NCBI RefSeq assembly: GCF_000716875.1
Contig: NZ_JNWQ01000019.1
Location: 24,191-88,190 of the forward strand
Source: Streptomyces novaecaesareae
GTDB lineage: Bacteria > Actinomycetota > Actinomycetes > Streptomycetales > Streptomycetaceae
DNA: 64,000 bases
Direction: 5' to 3'
Positions within the stretch are counted from its first letter, which is position 1; each line of letters starts with the position of its first letter. A program made the translations under genes and the position numbers. Below, one piece after another: positions 1-8,006 of this stretch. The notes beneath the pieces were generated by a model. That model did not search any database. It was not told the DNA's origin and was given only the letters and a program-made list of their open reading frames with translations.

Positions 1-216
1 GTCCGACGGCCCCTTGCGCGGGCCGGTCACCAGCCCGCGCACCGACTGCCCGACCGGCACCGTCTCCACCCCGACCTCGGCCAGCCGCGCCGCGAACTCC
101 TCGTCCGGCGGCGCGCAGACCTTCACCTCCGCGCCCGACTCCCGCAGCCGCAACGCCAGTGCGGCCAGCGGTTCGACGTCCCCGCGCGACCCATACGTCG
201 ACAACACCACTCGCAC
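1..216 (-). CDS. glycosyltransferase, N-terminal fragment (cut by window edge)
   Basis: The gene reads leftward off the left edge, so only the first 72 residues are visible. GTG at 216 is preceded by an SD-like GGGAGA with 8 nt spacing. The N-terminus MRVVLSTYGSRGDVEPL, followed by LRLRESGAEVKVCAPPD, is the glycine-rich first beta-alpha unit of GT-B fold family 1 glycosyltransferases, the group that moves NDP-sugars onto glycopeptides, macrolides and sterols. The acceptor cannot be told because the C-terminal sugar-nucleotide half lies outside. The next gene is divergent, so the two share the 217-421 promoter region. Confidence 0.85.
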   Translation of the reverse strand, partial: MRVVLSTYGSRGDVEPLAALALRLRESGAEVKVCAPPDEEFAARLAEVGVETVPVGQSVRGLVTGPRKGPSD

Positions 217-276
217 GTCGTGATTCTCCCGTTTCCCCAGGTACCGTCCTTGAGTCGGTGATTCTGCGGCATCACC

Positions 277-311
277 GGGGCCTTGCCGCAAGGCCCCCCG
301 TGCGCTATAAG
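277..311 (+). promoter_or_regulatory. hairpin plus candidate -10 box in divergent intergenic region
   Basis: An 8-bp perfect hairpin (GGGGCCTT, loop GCCGC, AAGGCCCC, 277-297) is followed by TATAAG at 306-311, a good sigma-HrdB-like -10 pointing right. The transcript would start about 100 nt ahead of the nucleotidyltransferase-fold gene at 422. Pyrimidine-rich sequence fills 335-410. The hairpin could be an operator or a remnant terminator; its role is inferred only from position. Confidence 0.35.
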
Positions 312-421
312 TTGAGAGTGGCGGGGAGTGCGGACACCTCCCCAACTCCCCTCCCCACCCCCCTTCTCGGCCCACCCCTCCTCCCCCTCCCTCCCCGCTT
401 CCGCTCTGCCAGACTCTCGGC

Positions 422-1225
422 ATGCGAGCGATCATCGAGGACATGGCCGGGCAACTGGCAAGGGTGCCGGGCGTGGTGGGCGTGATGCTCGGGGGCAGCC
501 GGGCGCGCGGCGAGCACCGGCCCGGCTCGGACTGGGACCTCGGCGTCTACTACCGGGGAGCCCTCGACCTCGGCGCACTACGGGAGTTGGCCGGTCCGGG
601 GGTCGAGGTGGCCGGGCCGGGCGACTGGGGGCCGTGGGTGAACGGCGGCGCGTGGCTGCGGATCGACGGCGTCGCGGTGGACTGGATCCTACGGGATCTG
701 GACCGGGTCGAGCGGGTGTGGGCGGACTGCCGTGCGGGCCGGTACGAGGTGGGCGTGCAGCCGGGGCATCCGCTCGGCTTCTGGTCGCCCTGCTACCCGG
801 GCGAGGTCGCCCTCGGACGGCTACTGGCCGATCCCACCGGGGAGTTGACGGAGCTGAAGCGGCAGACCGCGCAGTACCCCGAACCGCTCCGCGAGGCCCT
901 GACGGCGGCTGCCTGGGAGGCCGGCTTCCTGCTCGACGTCGCCGCGAAGGGCGCCGCCCGGGCGGACACCCTCCACGTCTCGCTCTGCCTGTCCCGAGCC
1001 GTCGGCGTCCTGGTGCAGGCGCTGTACGCCCACGACCGCCGCTGGTGCCTCAACGAGAAGGGCGCACTCGCCGTCGCCGAGCAACTGCCGGGCGCACCGG
1101 CCGACTTCGGCCCACGCGTACGCACCCTGCTGGCCGCCCCGGGCGGGACGGCCGCGGCGCTGGCCGAGACCGTCGACCTGGCCCGGGACCTGGCCCGGGA
1201 GACCGTCGCCGCACTCGGGCACTGA
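422..1225 (+). CDS. nucleotidyltransferase-fold protein
   Basis: A 267-residue protein with the minimal nucleotidyltransferase signature near its N-terminus: GGSRARGEHRPGSDWDLGVY (about residues 23-42). This supplies the GS motif and the paired Asp residues that bind metal and NTP in the Pol-beta superfamily. Relatives include aminoglycoside nucleotidyltransferases and many uncharacterised proteins, so the substrate (drug, tRNA or protein) is unknown. The rest is helical and could be the substrate-binding half. No strong ribosome site precedes the ATG. A perfect hairpin at 1247-1286 ends the unit, so it is probably monocistronic. Confidence 0.8.
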   Translation: MRAIIEDMAGQLARVPGVVGVMLGGSRARGEHRPGSDWDLGVYYRGALDLGALRELAGPGVEVAGPGDWGPWVNGGAWLRIDGVAVDWILRDLDRVERVWADCRAGRYEVGVQPGHPLGFWSPCYPGEVALGRLLADPTGELTELKRQTAQYPEPLREALTAAAWEAGFLLDVAAKGAARADTLHVSLCLSRAVGVLVQALYAHDRRWCLNEKGALAVAEQLPGAPADFGPRVRTLLAAPGGTAAALAETVDLARDLARETVAALGH

Positions 1226-1246
1226 GCCGGGGCCCAGGCGGAGCCG

Positions 1247-1286
1247 GCCGTCGGGCGGTAGCCACGCGCGGCTACCGCCCGACGGC
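1247..1286. terminator. perfect 17-bp hairpin, transcription terminator
   Basis: GCCGTCGGGCGGTAGCC at 1247-1263 pairs perfectly with 1270-1286 across a 6-nt loop. It lies 22 nt after the nucleotidyltransferase-fold stop codon. There is no U-tract, as is usual for actinomycete intrinsic terminators. Confidence 0.8.
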
Positions 1287-1393
1287 CCGCAGGCGCTAGC
1301 GTCATCCCGACCACGTCGGCTCACCCGTACGGTCGGTGGCCGCCGGCTCGACGTACCCCGTTTCCCGTTCTCCACCGAGCTCCGAGGAAATCC

Positions 1394-2230
1394 ATGGTCG
1401 ACACCGTCAGCTCGCTCGCTTCCCGGGTCCACGACCTGCTGGTGGCGCACCTGTCCAGTCCGGCCGCGGCGGCCATCCCGGGACAGGGCGCCCTCGCCAC
1501 CTTCGCCCGTGCCCTCATGGGCACCCCGCAGGGCGTCGACCTCACCGCGGGCTTCCACGACGTCATCGGGCGGGCCCTGGCACTCGGCCCCGACGCCGGC
1601 TGGCTGGTCGCCGCCGGGCACGGCGGCCTCGCCGGCCTGGCCTTCAAGCGGAGCCAGATCGACCAGGCGTTCTTCCACCTCGACGCCGCGGTGACGGCCG
1701 GCTACAACGACTGCGTGGGGCTGCACTCGCCGGCCCTGCGGCCGTTCCACGACGACCCCCGACTCCGCGCGGCGTACCAGCGGATGCGGATCACCCTGGC
1801 GGACCTGGACGAACTCCAGTGGCTGCACCGGGAGGTGCTGATCATGTCCCGGGACGCCACGCGGGCGAGCATCGACAACATCAACCGCCACGACACCGGG
1901 GTGTCGCTGCTCCCCCAGGCCCCCATGCCGACCCGGGTCCCGAACACCCCGGGCATCCTGATCGCCCGCGTCGAACTCGCCGCGGCGCAGACCGCACTCC
2001 AGCGGGCCGCCATGAAGTCGGACATGAGCCGCAGCTCCGGCAATGTCAGCCTCAGCCTCGTCGACGACTCGTGGGACTACGCCGCTGCCCGCCGCGACGC
2101 CTGGCGCGCCGACGAGCTGGAGTCCCATCGCCACCAGGCCTCCGCAGCCCGGGCGTTCGTCGAACGACCGGGCGTCTCCACCCTGCTCATCCCCTGCCCG
2201 CCGCTGGGCTCGATCGTCTACCCGGCCTGA
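1394..2230 (+). CDS. hypothetical protein
   Basis: A 278-residue soluble protein I do not recognise. ATG at 1394 follows an SD-like GAGG 8 nt upstream, and codon use is typical of the region. No signal peptide, membrane segment or metal motif is visible. The first 150 residues are Ala/Leu-rich and helical; the C-terminal part (MSRSSGNVSLSLVDDSWDY and on to the end) is more polar and ends in a hydrophobic strand, LIPCPPLGSIVYP. A terminator precedes it and about 195 bp separate it from the next gene, so it looks like its own transcription unit. No function is proposed. Confidence 0.7.
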   Translation: MVDTVSSLASRVHDLLVAHLSSPAAAAIPGQGALATFARALMGTPQGVDLTAGFHDVIGRALALGPDAGWLVAAGHGGLAGLAFKRSQIDQAFFHLDAAVTAGYNDCVGLHSPALRPFHDDPRLRAAYQRMRITLADLDELQWLHREVLIMSRDATRASIDNINRHDTGVSLLPQAPMPTRVPNTPGILIARVELAAAQTALQRAAMKSDMSRSSGNVSLSLVDDSWDYAAARRDAWRADELESHRHQASAARAFVERPGVSTLLIPCPPLGSIVYPA

Positions 2231-2424
2231 TCCCGGCTCGTCGACCCCCTGGCGCGGAGCAAGCCGGCCGCGCGCTCCGAGGCGGCTTGTGCTACAGATC
2301 GGCAACAGGCTCAGCGAAGTCCAGGCAGGCGCGGCGGCGCATCGGCATCGTTCACAACGACAGCGCGAACCGTCCGCAGCGGCAACACAATCCGCCCACT
2401 CGCCACTCGCCCTGGAGTTCTCCG

Positions 2425-3333
2425 ATGAACGAGCAGCCTGGCGCCCCCTCCGACCCGCCCGGGCAGGTTCCCCCGCCCACCTCTCCTCCCCCTCCCCCAC
2501 CGGGCTACCCGCCGGCGCCGCCCGGGTTCGGTCCGCCACCCGGGTTCGGTCCACCGCCCGCCTACGGTCCGCCGGCCGCCGCCCGGCCGTCGCGCACCGG
2601 CCTGTGGGTGGCCCTCGGCCTGGTCGGCGCGCTGGCAGTGGGTGGCGGCGTCTACGCGCTGACCGGCTCGGACTCCGGCGGCCCCGCATCCGGCGGCAAC
2701 AGCGGCGGATCGGCGGCCAACGCCGCACCAGCAGAGGGGAGTTCGACCGGCGGGAGCAGCGGCGGCGGGAACGGTGGCGGGAACGGGAGCGCCGGGAACG
2801 GCGGCGGCAGTGCGGCCCGACCGTTGCAGAGCGTCCAGCTGCCACCCTCCTTCCTGGGCCTGAGCAGGAACAACGGCTTTCCCGGCCTGTCGGCGATCAA
2901 ACAAGCGGCGAAGGCCGACGACCCGTCCGCGGTCGTCGACGCCTCGGTCTACGTGGGCGGCCAGTTCGGGGAGCGGTTCGCCACCGTCATCGGCGGCAGC
3001 GTGGACCACCCGTTCAGCGAGGCCGAGCGCCAGAAGACGCTGGCCGGTTTGTGGCGCCCGGACCCGATGAGCGATGTGCGGACCACCTACGGCCCGGTCC
3101 AGGACGTCGACCCCGGACCGCTGGGCGGCACCGCGCAGTGCGCGACGGCGTACTCGAAGCGCAGCCAGCCCGACGTCCTCGGGAACTACTGGTTCAGCTC
3201 GGTCCAGTGCGTGGCGATCGGCACCAACACGATGATCGAGCTCTCCGAGAGCGAGGGCCTCTCCGGCATGGACGTCGCCAAGACCGCCGAGGACCTGCGC
3301 CGGCTCCGGTCGCAGGCCGAGGTCGCGCGCTGA
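2425..3333 (+). CDS. proline-rich single-pass membrane protein
   Basis: 302 residues. ATG at 2425 was chosen because GGAG lies 7 nt before it. Residues 1-57 are a cytoplasmic Pro/Gly/Tyr-rich tail of GFGPPP repeats, residues 60-80 are one membrane helix (LWVALGLVGALAVGG), then a Gly/Ser/Ala linker to about 130 and a globular extracytoplasmic domain of about 170 residues with two Cys. The gene converges on the membrane Ser/Thr kinase, whose own extracytoplasmic domain also follows a low-complexity linker. A link between the two is possible but not shown. No enzymatic motif was found. Confidence 0.75.
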   Translation: MNEQPGAPSDPPGQVPPPTSPPPPPPGYPPAPPGFGPPPGFGPPPAYGPPAAARPSRTGLWVALGLVGALAVGGGVYALTGSDSGGPASGGNSGGSAANAAPAEGSSTGGSSGGGNGGGNGSAGNGGGSAARPLQSVQLPPSFLGLSRNNGFPGLSAIKQAAKADDPSAVVDASVYVGGQFGERFATVIGGSVDHPFSEAERQKTLAGLWRPDPMSDVRTTYGPVQDVDPGPLGGTAQCATAYSKRSQPDVLGNYWFSSVQCVAIGTNTMIELSESEGLSGMDVAKTAEDLRRLRSQAEVAR

Positions 3334-3363
3334 CCCCGGCCTGCGGGCCGATGCCCCGAGGGC

Positions 3364-5202
3364 TCAACTCACCTTGTGCAGCACCAGCGGTGTCGCGTTG
3401 CCGCCGGTCACCGAGTAGCGGAGGTTGCCGTCCTGCTGGAGGTCGAGGACCCGCTCGCCGTTGGTGCCGCACTGCATGTTGTTGCTGCTGATCAGCCGTG
3501 AGGTGTAGCGGAGTTGGGTCTTGCCGACGACGGTGAGGGTCCAGGCCCCGGAGCAGTAGCCGCCTCCGGAGCCCTCCAACCTGACCTGGGCGGCGAAGGA
3601 GTAGCCGATCCAGCTCTCGCCGACCAGCACGGAGAGCTTCCCGTTGCCGTCGCCGCCCGCGTGCTGGGCCTCCCAGGTGCCGAGGAAGGCGGGCGGCACG
3701 ACGCTCGGCGGCATCGAGCCGTCGGACGGCTCCGGGGAGGGGGAGTCGGAGGGCTCCGGGGAGGGCTCCGGGGAGGGGGAGTCGGAGGGCGACTGTGCTG
3801 CGGGCGGGGCCGTCGGTCCGCCGGTGCCGGGCGCGGCCGCCGGGGGTGTCGTACCGACCGCGGGCGCGACCGCGGCGGGCGGGTTGGTCGTCGCCCGGGC
3901 GCCGTTCGCCGAGGACGAGCCGTCGCCGTCGCTGTTGCCGTTGCCCAGCTTGGCTATCCCGTAGCCCGCGAGCGCCACCGCCACGGCCCCGGCGACCACC
4001 AGCGCCACCGTCCGGGCGCCACGCCCTCGCCGCCCGCTCGGGGCCGTGGGGGCCGTGGCGGCCGCCGGGCCGGTGGGGCCGGTGGGGGCGTACGGCACGG
4101 GGTGGACGTACGGCACGGGCTGCGAGTGCGCCGGCCCGGGCGGGACCGGGGCGGTGACGGTCGGCTGGTAGTGCCCGTTCGGAACGGGAGGCGCCACCGG
4201 GGCAGCGGTCGGCGGCGCCACCGGCGCAGGGGTCGGCGGCGTGACCGGGGCGGGCGGCGCCACCGGAGGAGCCGCGGCGGCGGGCGCGTCCGGCACGTCC
4301 GACTCCAGGTCGAGTAGCCGGACCGCCGCCCGGCCGACCGCCGCGGACAGTTCCGCGGACAGCCAGCTGCTGCGCCCGAGCCGCGCGCCGGCCGTGCCGT
4401 CCGGGTCGAGTTGCGAGCGCAGTTGCTGCGGGGTGGGCCGGGCGGCCGGGTCCTTCGCCAGGCAGCGGAGGATGACGGAGCGCAGCGACTGGTCGAGCGC
4501 CACCAGGTCGGGTTGCTCGTGCAGCACCCGGTAGAGCAGGACGGCGCTGCCGACGGCCTCACCGAACGGCTGACGCCCGGTGGCGGCCAGTGCGAGGACG
4601 GCGCCGAGCGAGAACACGTCGCCGGCGGGCCCGGCCGGGCGGCCCTGGGCCTGCTCGGGGGACATGTAGCCGGGCGAGCCGATCACGTGGCCGGTCTGGG
4701 TGAGGCCGGTGGTGGCGTCCAGGGCGCGGGCGATGCCGAAGTCGATCAGCCGGGGGCCGTCGAGGGTGAGCAGCACGTTCGACGGTTTGACGTCGCGGTG
4801 GACCAGGCCAAGTCCGTGGACGTGGGCGAGCGCTTCGGCGAGGCCGACGCCGAGCAGGCGGACGGTGGGTTCGGGGAGCGGGCCGTGTTCGTGGACGGCG
4901 GCCGAGAGGGAGGGGCCGGCCACGTAGCCGGTGGCGACCCAGGGTTGGGGGCTCTCGGTGTCGGCGTCCAGGACCGGCGCGGTCCATGTGCCGCCGACTC
5001 GCCGGGCGGCGGCGACCTCCTGGCGGAACCTGGCCCGGAACTGCTCGTCCCGGGCCAGCTCGGGGCGGACGGTCTTCACGGCCACGGTCCGCCCGCCGGG
5101 GGTCCGGCCCAGGTAGACCTGCCCCATTCCGCCCGCCCCGAGCTGCCGCAGCAGCCGGTACGCACCCAGGTTTGTCGGGTCGTCAGGACCCAGTGGCTGC
5201 AT
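3364..5202 (-). CDS. membrane-anchored serine/threonine protein kinase (Hanks type)
   Basis: 612 residues. The kinase domain fills about residues 13-270: glycine loop LGAGGMGQVYLG (21-32), VAVK with Lys43, catalytic VHRDVKPSN, metal-binding DFG in LIDFGIA, and activation segment GSPGYMSPEQ. All residues needed for activity are present. A Pro/Ala-rich juxtamembrane stretch leads to one membrane helix (about 395-415, VALVVAGAVAVALAGYGIA). Outside lie a Ser/Pro/Glu repeat region and a C-terminal domain of about 100 residues that may sense a ligand; it carries no PASTA repeats. ATG at 5202 has an upstream GAGGGAG. Confidence 0.92.
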   Translation of the reverse strand: MQPLGPDDPTNLGAYRLLRQLGAGGMGQVYLGRTPGGRTVAVKTVRPELARDEQFRARFRQEVAAARRVGGTWTAPVLDADTESPQPWVATGYVAGPSLSAAVHEHGPLPEPTVRLLGVGLAEALAHVHGLGLVHRDVKPSNVLLTLDGPRLIDFGIARALDATTGLTQTGHVIGSPGYMSPEQAQGRPAGPAGDVFSLGAVLALAATGRQPFGEAVGSAVLLYRVLHEQPDLVALDQSLRSVILRCLAKDPAARPTPQQLRSQLDPDGTAGARLGRSSWLSAELSAAVGRAAVRLLDLESDVPDAPAAAAPPVAPPAPVTPPTPAPVAPPTAAPVAPPVPNGHYQPTVTAPVPPGPAHSQPVPYVHPVPYAPTGPTGPAAATAPTAPSGRRGRGARTVALVVAGAVAVALAGYGIAKLGNGNSDGDGSSSANGARATTNPPAAVAPAVGTTPPAAAPGTGGPTAPPAAQSPSDSPSPEPSPEPSDSPSPEPSDGSMPPSVVPPAFLGTWEAQHAGGDGNGKLSVLVGESWIGYSFAAQVRLEGSGGGYCSGAWTLTVVGKTQLRYTSRLISSNNMQCGTNGERVLDLQQDGNLRYSVTGGNATPLVLHKVS

Positions 5203-5332
5203 GGCCGCACTCCCTCGGGGATCGGTAGGTCGGAGCAGACGCTACCGGCCCGCGGGGTCCGGTGGGGGCCGTAGAGGATCACGGATCGGAAAGGGTGCCG
5301 GGTGGCCCCGACTCCCGCACCCGACGGGGCTG

Positions 5333-5839
5333 TCAGGGACCTGCCTGGGTGGCTCCGTCCGGCTCGACGGCGCACGGCGTTCCTGCGGTGACTCGCAGCA
5401 GTTCCTCGTAGGACATCGGCACGACGGTGTGCGGGTGCCCGGCGGCCGCCCACAGCACCTCGTACTGCTGCAGCGCGGTGTCGACCACCGTGCGCAGCGG
5501 CGACGGGTGCCCGGTGGGGGCGACGCCGCCGATGGCCTGGCCGGTCGCTTCGCGGACCTGGGCGGCACTCGCCCGGGTGATCGCCCCCGTGCCCAACTGC
5601 CTGGCCAGGTAGGCGGTGTCGACCCGGTGGGCGCCGCTGGTCATCACCAGCAGCGGCTCGCCGTCGCACCGGAACACCAGGCTGTTGGCGATCGCCCCGA
5701 CCTCGCAGCCGAGGGCGGCCGCAGCCTCGGCCGCCGTGCGGGCGGAGTCGGGCAGGACGACGATCTCACCGGGGACACCGGCTGCCGCCAGCGCCTCGGC
5801 GACGGCCATGCTCCGAGTGGGGAGGGAAGAGGAGGTCAT
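5333..5839 (-). CDS. YbaK/EbsC-type aminoacyl-tRNA deacylase domain protein
   Basis: 168 residues from the ATG at 5839. The order of motifs is that of the YbaK/ProX editing family, which hydrolyses mischarged tRNA: AAAALGCEVGAIANSLVF, VMTSGAHRVDTAYLARQLG, the glycine turn IGGVAPTGHPSPLRTVVD, and AAGHPHTVVPMSYEELLRVT. In related proteins these build the active-site groove. A longer reading begins at 5965, but residues upstream of 5839 would be translated palindromic repeats, so I reject it. The gene lies downstream of leuA on the same strand with the repeat array between them; co-transcription is possible. Confidence 0.85.
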   Translation of the reverse strand: MTSSSLPTRSMAVAEALAAAGVPGEIVVLPDSARTAAEAAAALGCEVGAIANSLVFRCDGEPLLVMTSGAHRVDTAYLARQLGTGAITRASAAQVREATGQAIGGVAPTGHPSPLRTVVDTALQQYEVLWAAAGHPHTVVPMSYEELLRVTAGTPCAVEPDGATQAGP

Positions 5840-5859
5840 CGGCCCATCATGCCTTTGCT

Positions 5860-6084
5860 CATGAGCCCTGCTCATGCCCTTTCTCCATGAGGTCCGCTCA
5901 TGGTCTGCCTCATGAAAGCCGCTCATGACCTTGTCCCCATGAGTCCCGCTCATGGTCTGCCCCATGAGGGCCGCTCATGACCTTGTCCCCATGAGTCCCG
6001 CTCATGGCCTGCCCCATGAGTTCCGCTCATGACCTTGTCCACATGAGTTCCGCTCATGACCTCGGCCCATGAGACCCGCTCATG
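5860..6084. repeat. array 1 of CATGAG-N5-CTCATG palindromes (9 units, ~26-bp period)
   Basis: Nine 17-bp units start at 5860, 5886, 5911, 5938, 5963, 5990, 6015, 6042 and 6068. Eight have both arms exact; the unit at 5911 reads CATGAA. Loops mostly end in CCG. Spacers alternate between GTCTGCCC-like (8 nt) and ACCTTGTCCC-like (10 nt), giving a two-unit superrepeat of 52 bp present about three times. The array fills the gap between leuA and the YbaK-type gene. Its last two units lie in the leuA coding end, whose TGA is within the unit at 6042. Short palindromic repeats of this design are not a family I recognise. Confidence 0.95.
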
Positions 6085-7835
6085 CCGCCCGCACGACCGG
6101 CAGCGGCCCGACCGGCGGCGCTGAGCACTGCCCGTACGCCTGCCGTGAGCACGGACGCGTCCCGTCCGGCGCCCCACACCACCCGGCCGTCGACCCGCGC
6201 CTCCACGTACGCGACCGCGTCCGGCCCGGAGCCCACCGCGTGCTCGCTGAAGGTGAGGATCTCCGCTCCGACGGCGTCGGCCACCGCGTCCAGTGGCCCG
6301 GCGCCGGTGCCGCGCCGGCCGTCGACTTCGGCCCAGTCGTCACCCACTCGCCAGGCCCATGAGGAACTCTCATCGAGGTACTCCGCCCGGAACAGCCCGT
6401 ACAGTTCCTCGCCCGTCACCTCCTTGCCGCTGTCGTCCGCCGCCTCCTGCACGACCCGCGCGAACTCGATCTGCAGCCGCCGGGGCAGCTCCAGTCCTTC
6501 CTCGGTCCGCAGCAGGTAGGCGATCCCGCCCTTGCCGGACTGGCTGTTGACCCGGATCACCGCCTCGTAGTCCCGCCCGAGGTCGGCCGGGTCGACCGGC
6601 AGGTACGGCACCGACCAGGGCGCTTCACGCTCGGGCAGGCCCAGTGCGGCCGCGGTCTCGGCGTGCCGGGCGAAGCCCTTGCGGATGGCGTCCTGGTGGG
6701 TGCCCGAGAAGGCGGTGTGCACCAGGTCCCCGGCGTACGGGTGCCGCTCGTGGACGGGCAGCCGGTTGCAGTGCTCGACGGTGCGCCGGATCCCGTCGAT
6801 GTCGGACAGGTCGAGCATCGGGTCGACGCCCTGGGTGTGCAGGTTGAGGGCCAGGGTCACCAGGTCGACGTTCCCGGTGCGTTCGCCGTTGCCGAACAGG
6901 CAGCCCTCGACCCGCTGCGCGCCGGCCAGCACGGCCAGTTCGGCGCAGGCGACGCCGGTGCCCCGGTCGTTGTGCGGGTGGACGGAGAGGATCACCGAGT
7001 CCCGCCGTTCCAGGTGGCGGTCGGTGTACTCGATCTGGTCGGCGTAGACGTTCGGTGTGGCGATCTCGACGGTCGCCGGCAGGTTGTGGACCACCGGGCG
7101 GTCCGGGCTCGCGTCCCACAGCCGGGTCAGCCCGTTGCAGACCTCCAGCACGTAGTCGGGCTCGGTCAGGTTGAACACCTCGGGTGAGAACTGGAACCGC
7201 AGGCCGTCCCGTCCGTCGCCGAGCCGGGCCATGTGCGTCGCGGCCTCGGTGATCAGCTTGCGCAGCTCCACCCGCTCCTTGCCCAGGACGACCTCCCGCC
7301 ACAGCGGCGCGGTCGCGGTGTAGAGGTGGACGACGACCCGCGGCAGGCCGGCGACGGCCTCGAAGGTGCGCTCGATGAGGTCGGCCCGGGCGGCGGTGAA
7401 GACGACGACGGTGACGTCCTCGGGCACCGCGCCGGGGGTGGTGGCCAGTTGGCGGACGAAGTCGAAGTCGGTCCGGCTGGCGGAGGGGTAGCCGACCTCG
7501 ATCTCCTTGAACCCCATGGCGAGGAAGAGGTCGAACATCCGCTGCTTGCGCGCCGGGTCCATCGGTTCGGCGAGCGCCTGGTTGCCGTCGCGCAGGTCGA
7601 CGGGCACCCACAGCGGCGCCCGCTCGATCCGCCGGCCGGGCCAGCGCCGCATCAGGGCGGGGACGTGGACCCGCTCGTGGGCGGGGCGGTAGCGGTGGGA
7701 GGGCATGGCACCGCCGCGCTGCGGGTTCCAGGCGGGGGCCCCGGCCGGGACGGGCCCGGCGGGGGCGTGCAGGTCGGCGCGCAGATCGGCGTGCAGATCG
7801 GGGTGCAGGGTGGGGAAGGGTGCGGGGGATCGCAT
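6054..7835 (-). CDS. leuA: 2-isopropylmalate synthase
   Basis: 593 residues, normal length for the actinobacterial long form. The enzyme condenses acetyl-CoA with 2-oxoisovalerate, the first committed step of leucine synthesis. Visible motifs: catalytic [10 protein letters not shown] at about 82, metal-ligand [11 protein letters not shown], and a C-terminal regulatory domain of about 130 residues with [13 protein letters not shown], which carries leucine feedback control in the family. The last 11 residues ([10 protein letters not shown] region) are translated palindromic repeat, so the enzyme carries a repeat-derived tail. The start codon lies inside another unit, which also supplies GAGG as ribosome site. 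A leucine leader peptide precedes the gene. Confidence 0.96.
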   Translation of the reverse strand: MRSPAPFPTLHPDLHADLRADLHAPAGPVPAGAPAWNPQRGGAMPSHRYRPAHERVHVPALMRRWPGRRIERAPLWVPVDLRDGNQALAEPMDPARKQRMFDLFLAMGFKEIEVGYPSASRTDFDFVRQLATTPGAVPEDVTVVVFTAARADLIERTFEAVAGLPRVVVHLYTATAPLWREVVLGKERVELRKLITEAATHMARLGDGRDGLRFQFSPEVFNLTEPDYVLEVCNGLTRLWDASPDRPVVHNLPATVEIATPNVYADQIEYTDRHLERRDSVILSVHPHNDRGTGVACAELAVLAGAQRVEGCLFGNGERTGNVDLVTLALNLHTQGVDPMLDLSDIDGIRRTVEHCNRLPVHERHPYAGDLVHTAFSGTHQDAIRKGFARHAETAAALGLPEREAPWSVPYLPVDPADLGRDYEAVIRVNSQSGKGGIAYLLRTEEGLELPRRLQIEFARVVQEAADDSGKEVTGEELYGLFRAEYLDESSSWAWRVGDDWAEVDGRRGTGAGPLDAVADAVGAEILTFSEHAVGSGPDAVAYVEARVDGRVVWGAGRDASVLTAGVRAVLSAAGRAAAGRAGGMSGSHGPRS

Positions 7836-7849
7836 GAGAGTTCCTCATC
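7833..7849. repeat. single palindrome unit spanning the leuA start codon
   Basis: On the plus strand it reads CATGAG-AGTTC-CTCATC. Read on the coding strand it is GATGAGGAACTCTCATG: GAGG sits 7 nt before the leuA ATG, so one unit supplies both ribosome site and start codon. The outer C/G pair is lost. A 15-base core, ATGAGGAACTCTCAT, occurs again in opposite orientation at 6359-6373 inside leuA. Confidence 0.75.
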
Positions 7850-7860
7850 GGCTGTACCGG

Positions 7861-7917
7861 TGACCGGCAGGACGGCGCCCCGCAGCGGGGTGCCGGTCCG
7901 GTCACGCCCCGCTGCGG
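7861..7917 (-). promoter_or_regulatory. leuA attenuator region with competing hairpins
   Basis: On the leuA transcript the leader peptide's last codons begin an 11-bp perfect stem: 7907-7917 pairs with 7880-7890 (CCGCAGCGGGG / CCCCGCTGCGG) over 16 nt. Part of the loop can instead pair downstream: 7898-7904 with 7861-7867 (TGACCGG) or 7891-7897 with 7864-7870 (ACCGGCA), giving mutually exclusive or pseudoknotted folds. Ribosome stalling at the leader Leu codons could choose between them. A pseudoknot called the LEU element has been described upstream of actinobacterial leuA; I recall it but could not compare it here. Confidence 0.7.
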
Positions 7918-7961
7918 CCACCAAGAAGAAGGCCCCCCACGGGGAGGATCCACGGCTGCAT
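7902..7961 (-). CDS. leucine leader peptide upstream of leuA
   Basis: A 19-residue reading frame, MQPWILPVGGLLLGGRSGA, ends 66 nt before the leuA start. Its three consecutive Leu codons are all CTT, a codon rarely used in this genome type, which would make translation very sensitive to charged leucyl-tRNA. The stop TGA sits directly beside the 7907-7917 stem. This is the layout expected of a ribosome-mediated attenuation or translation-control leader. No clear ribosome site is visible (ATG preceded by TACCCGGC), so it may be read from near the transcript 5' end. Confidence 0.75.
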   Translation of the reverse strand: MQPWILPVGGLLLGGRSGA

Positions 7962-7967
7962 GCCGGG

Positions 7968-8003
7968 TAGAGTAACCATGACCGAAGTCCTCAGACAACC
8001 TGA
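7968..8003. promoter_or_regulatory. divergent promoter and candidate operator between leuA leader and FadR-type gene
   Basis: TAGAGT at 7968-7973 reads TACTCT on the other strand, so one hexamer can serve as -10 in both directions; leftward it would start the leuA leader transcript just before the leader ATG. TCAG-ACAAC-CTGA at 7991-8003 is a dyad placed 3 nt before the regulator's GTG, fitting autoregulation by the GntR-type protein. Both are inferences from position and symmetry. Confidence 0.4.
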
Positions 8004-8006
8004 CAG

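Noticed and set aside
5840..5965. N-terminal extension of the YbaK-type protein (MSGTHGDKVMSG-like)
   Set aside because: It is translated palindromic repeat with no family similarity; the family-length protein starts at 5839.
5860..6084. CRISPR array
   Set aside because: Repeats are 17 bp with 8-10 bp spacers that recur, there is no leader or cas gene, and the same units occur singly at start codons. CRISPR repeats and spacers are longer and spacers unique.
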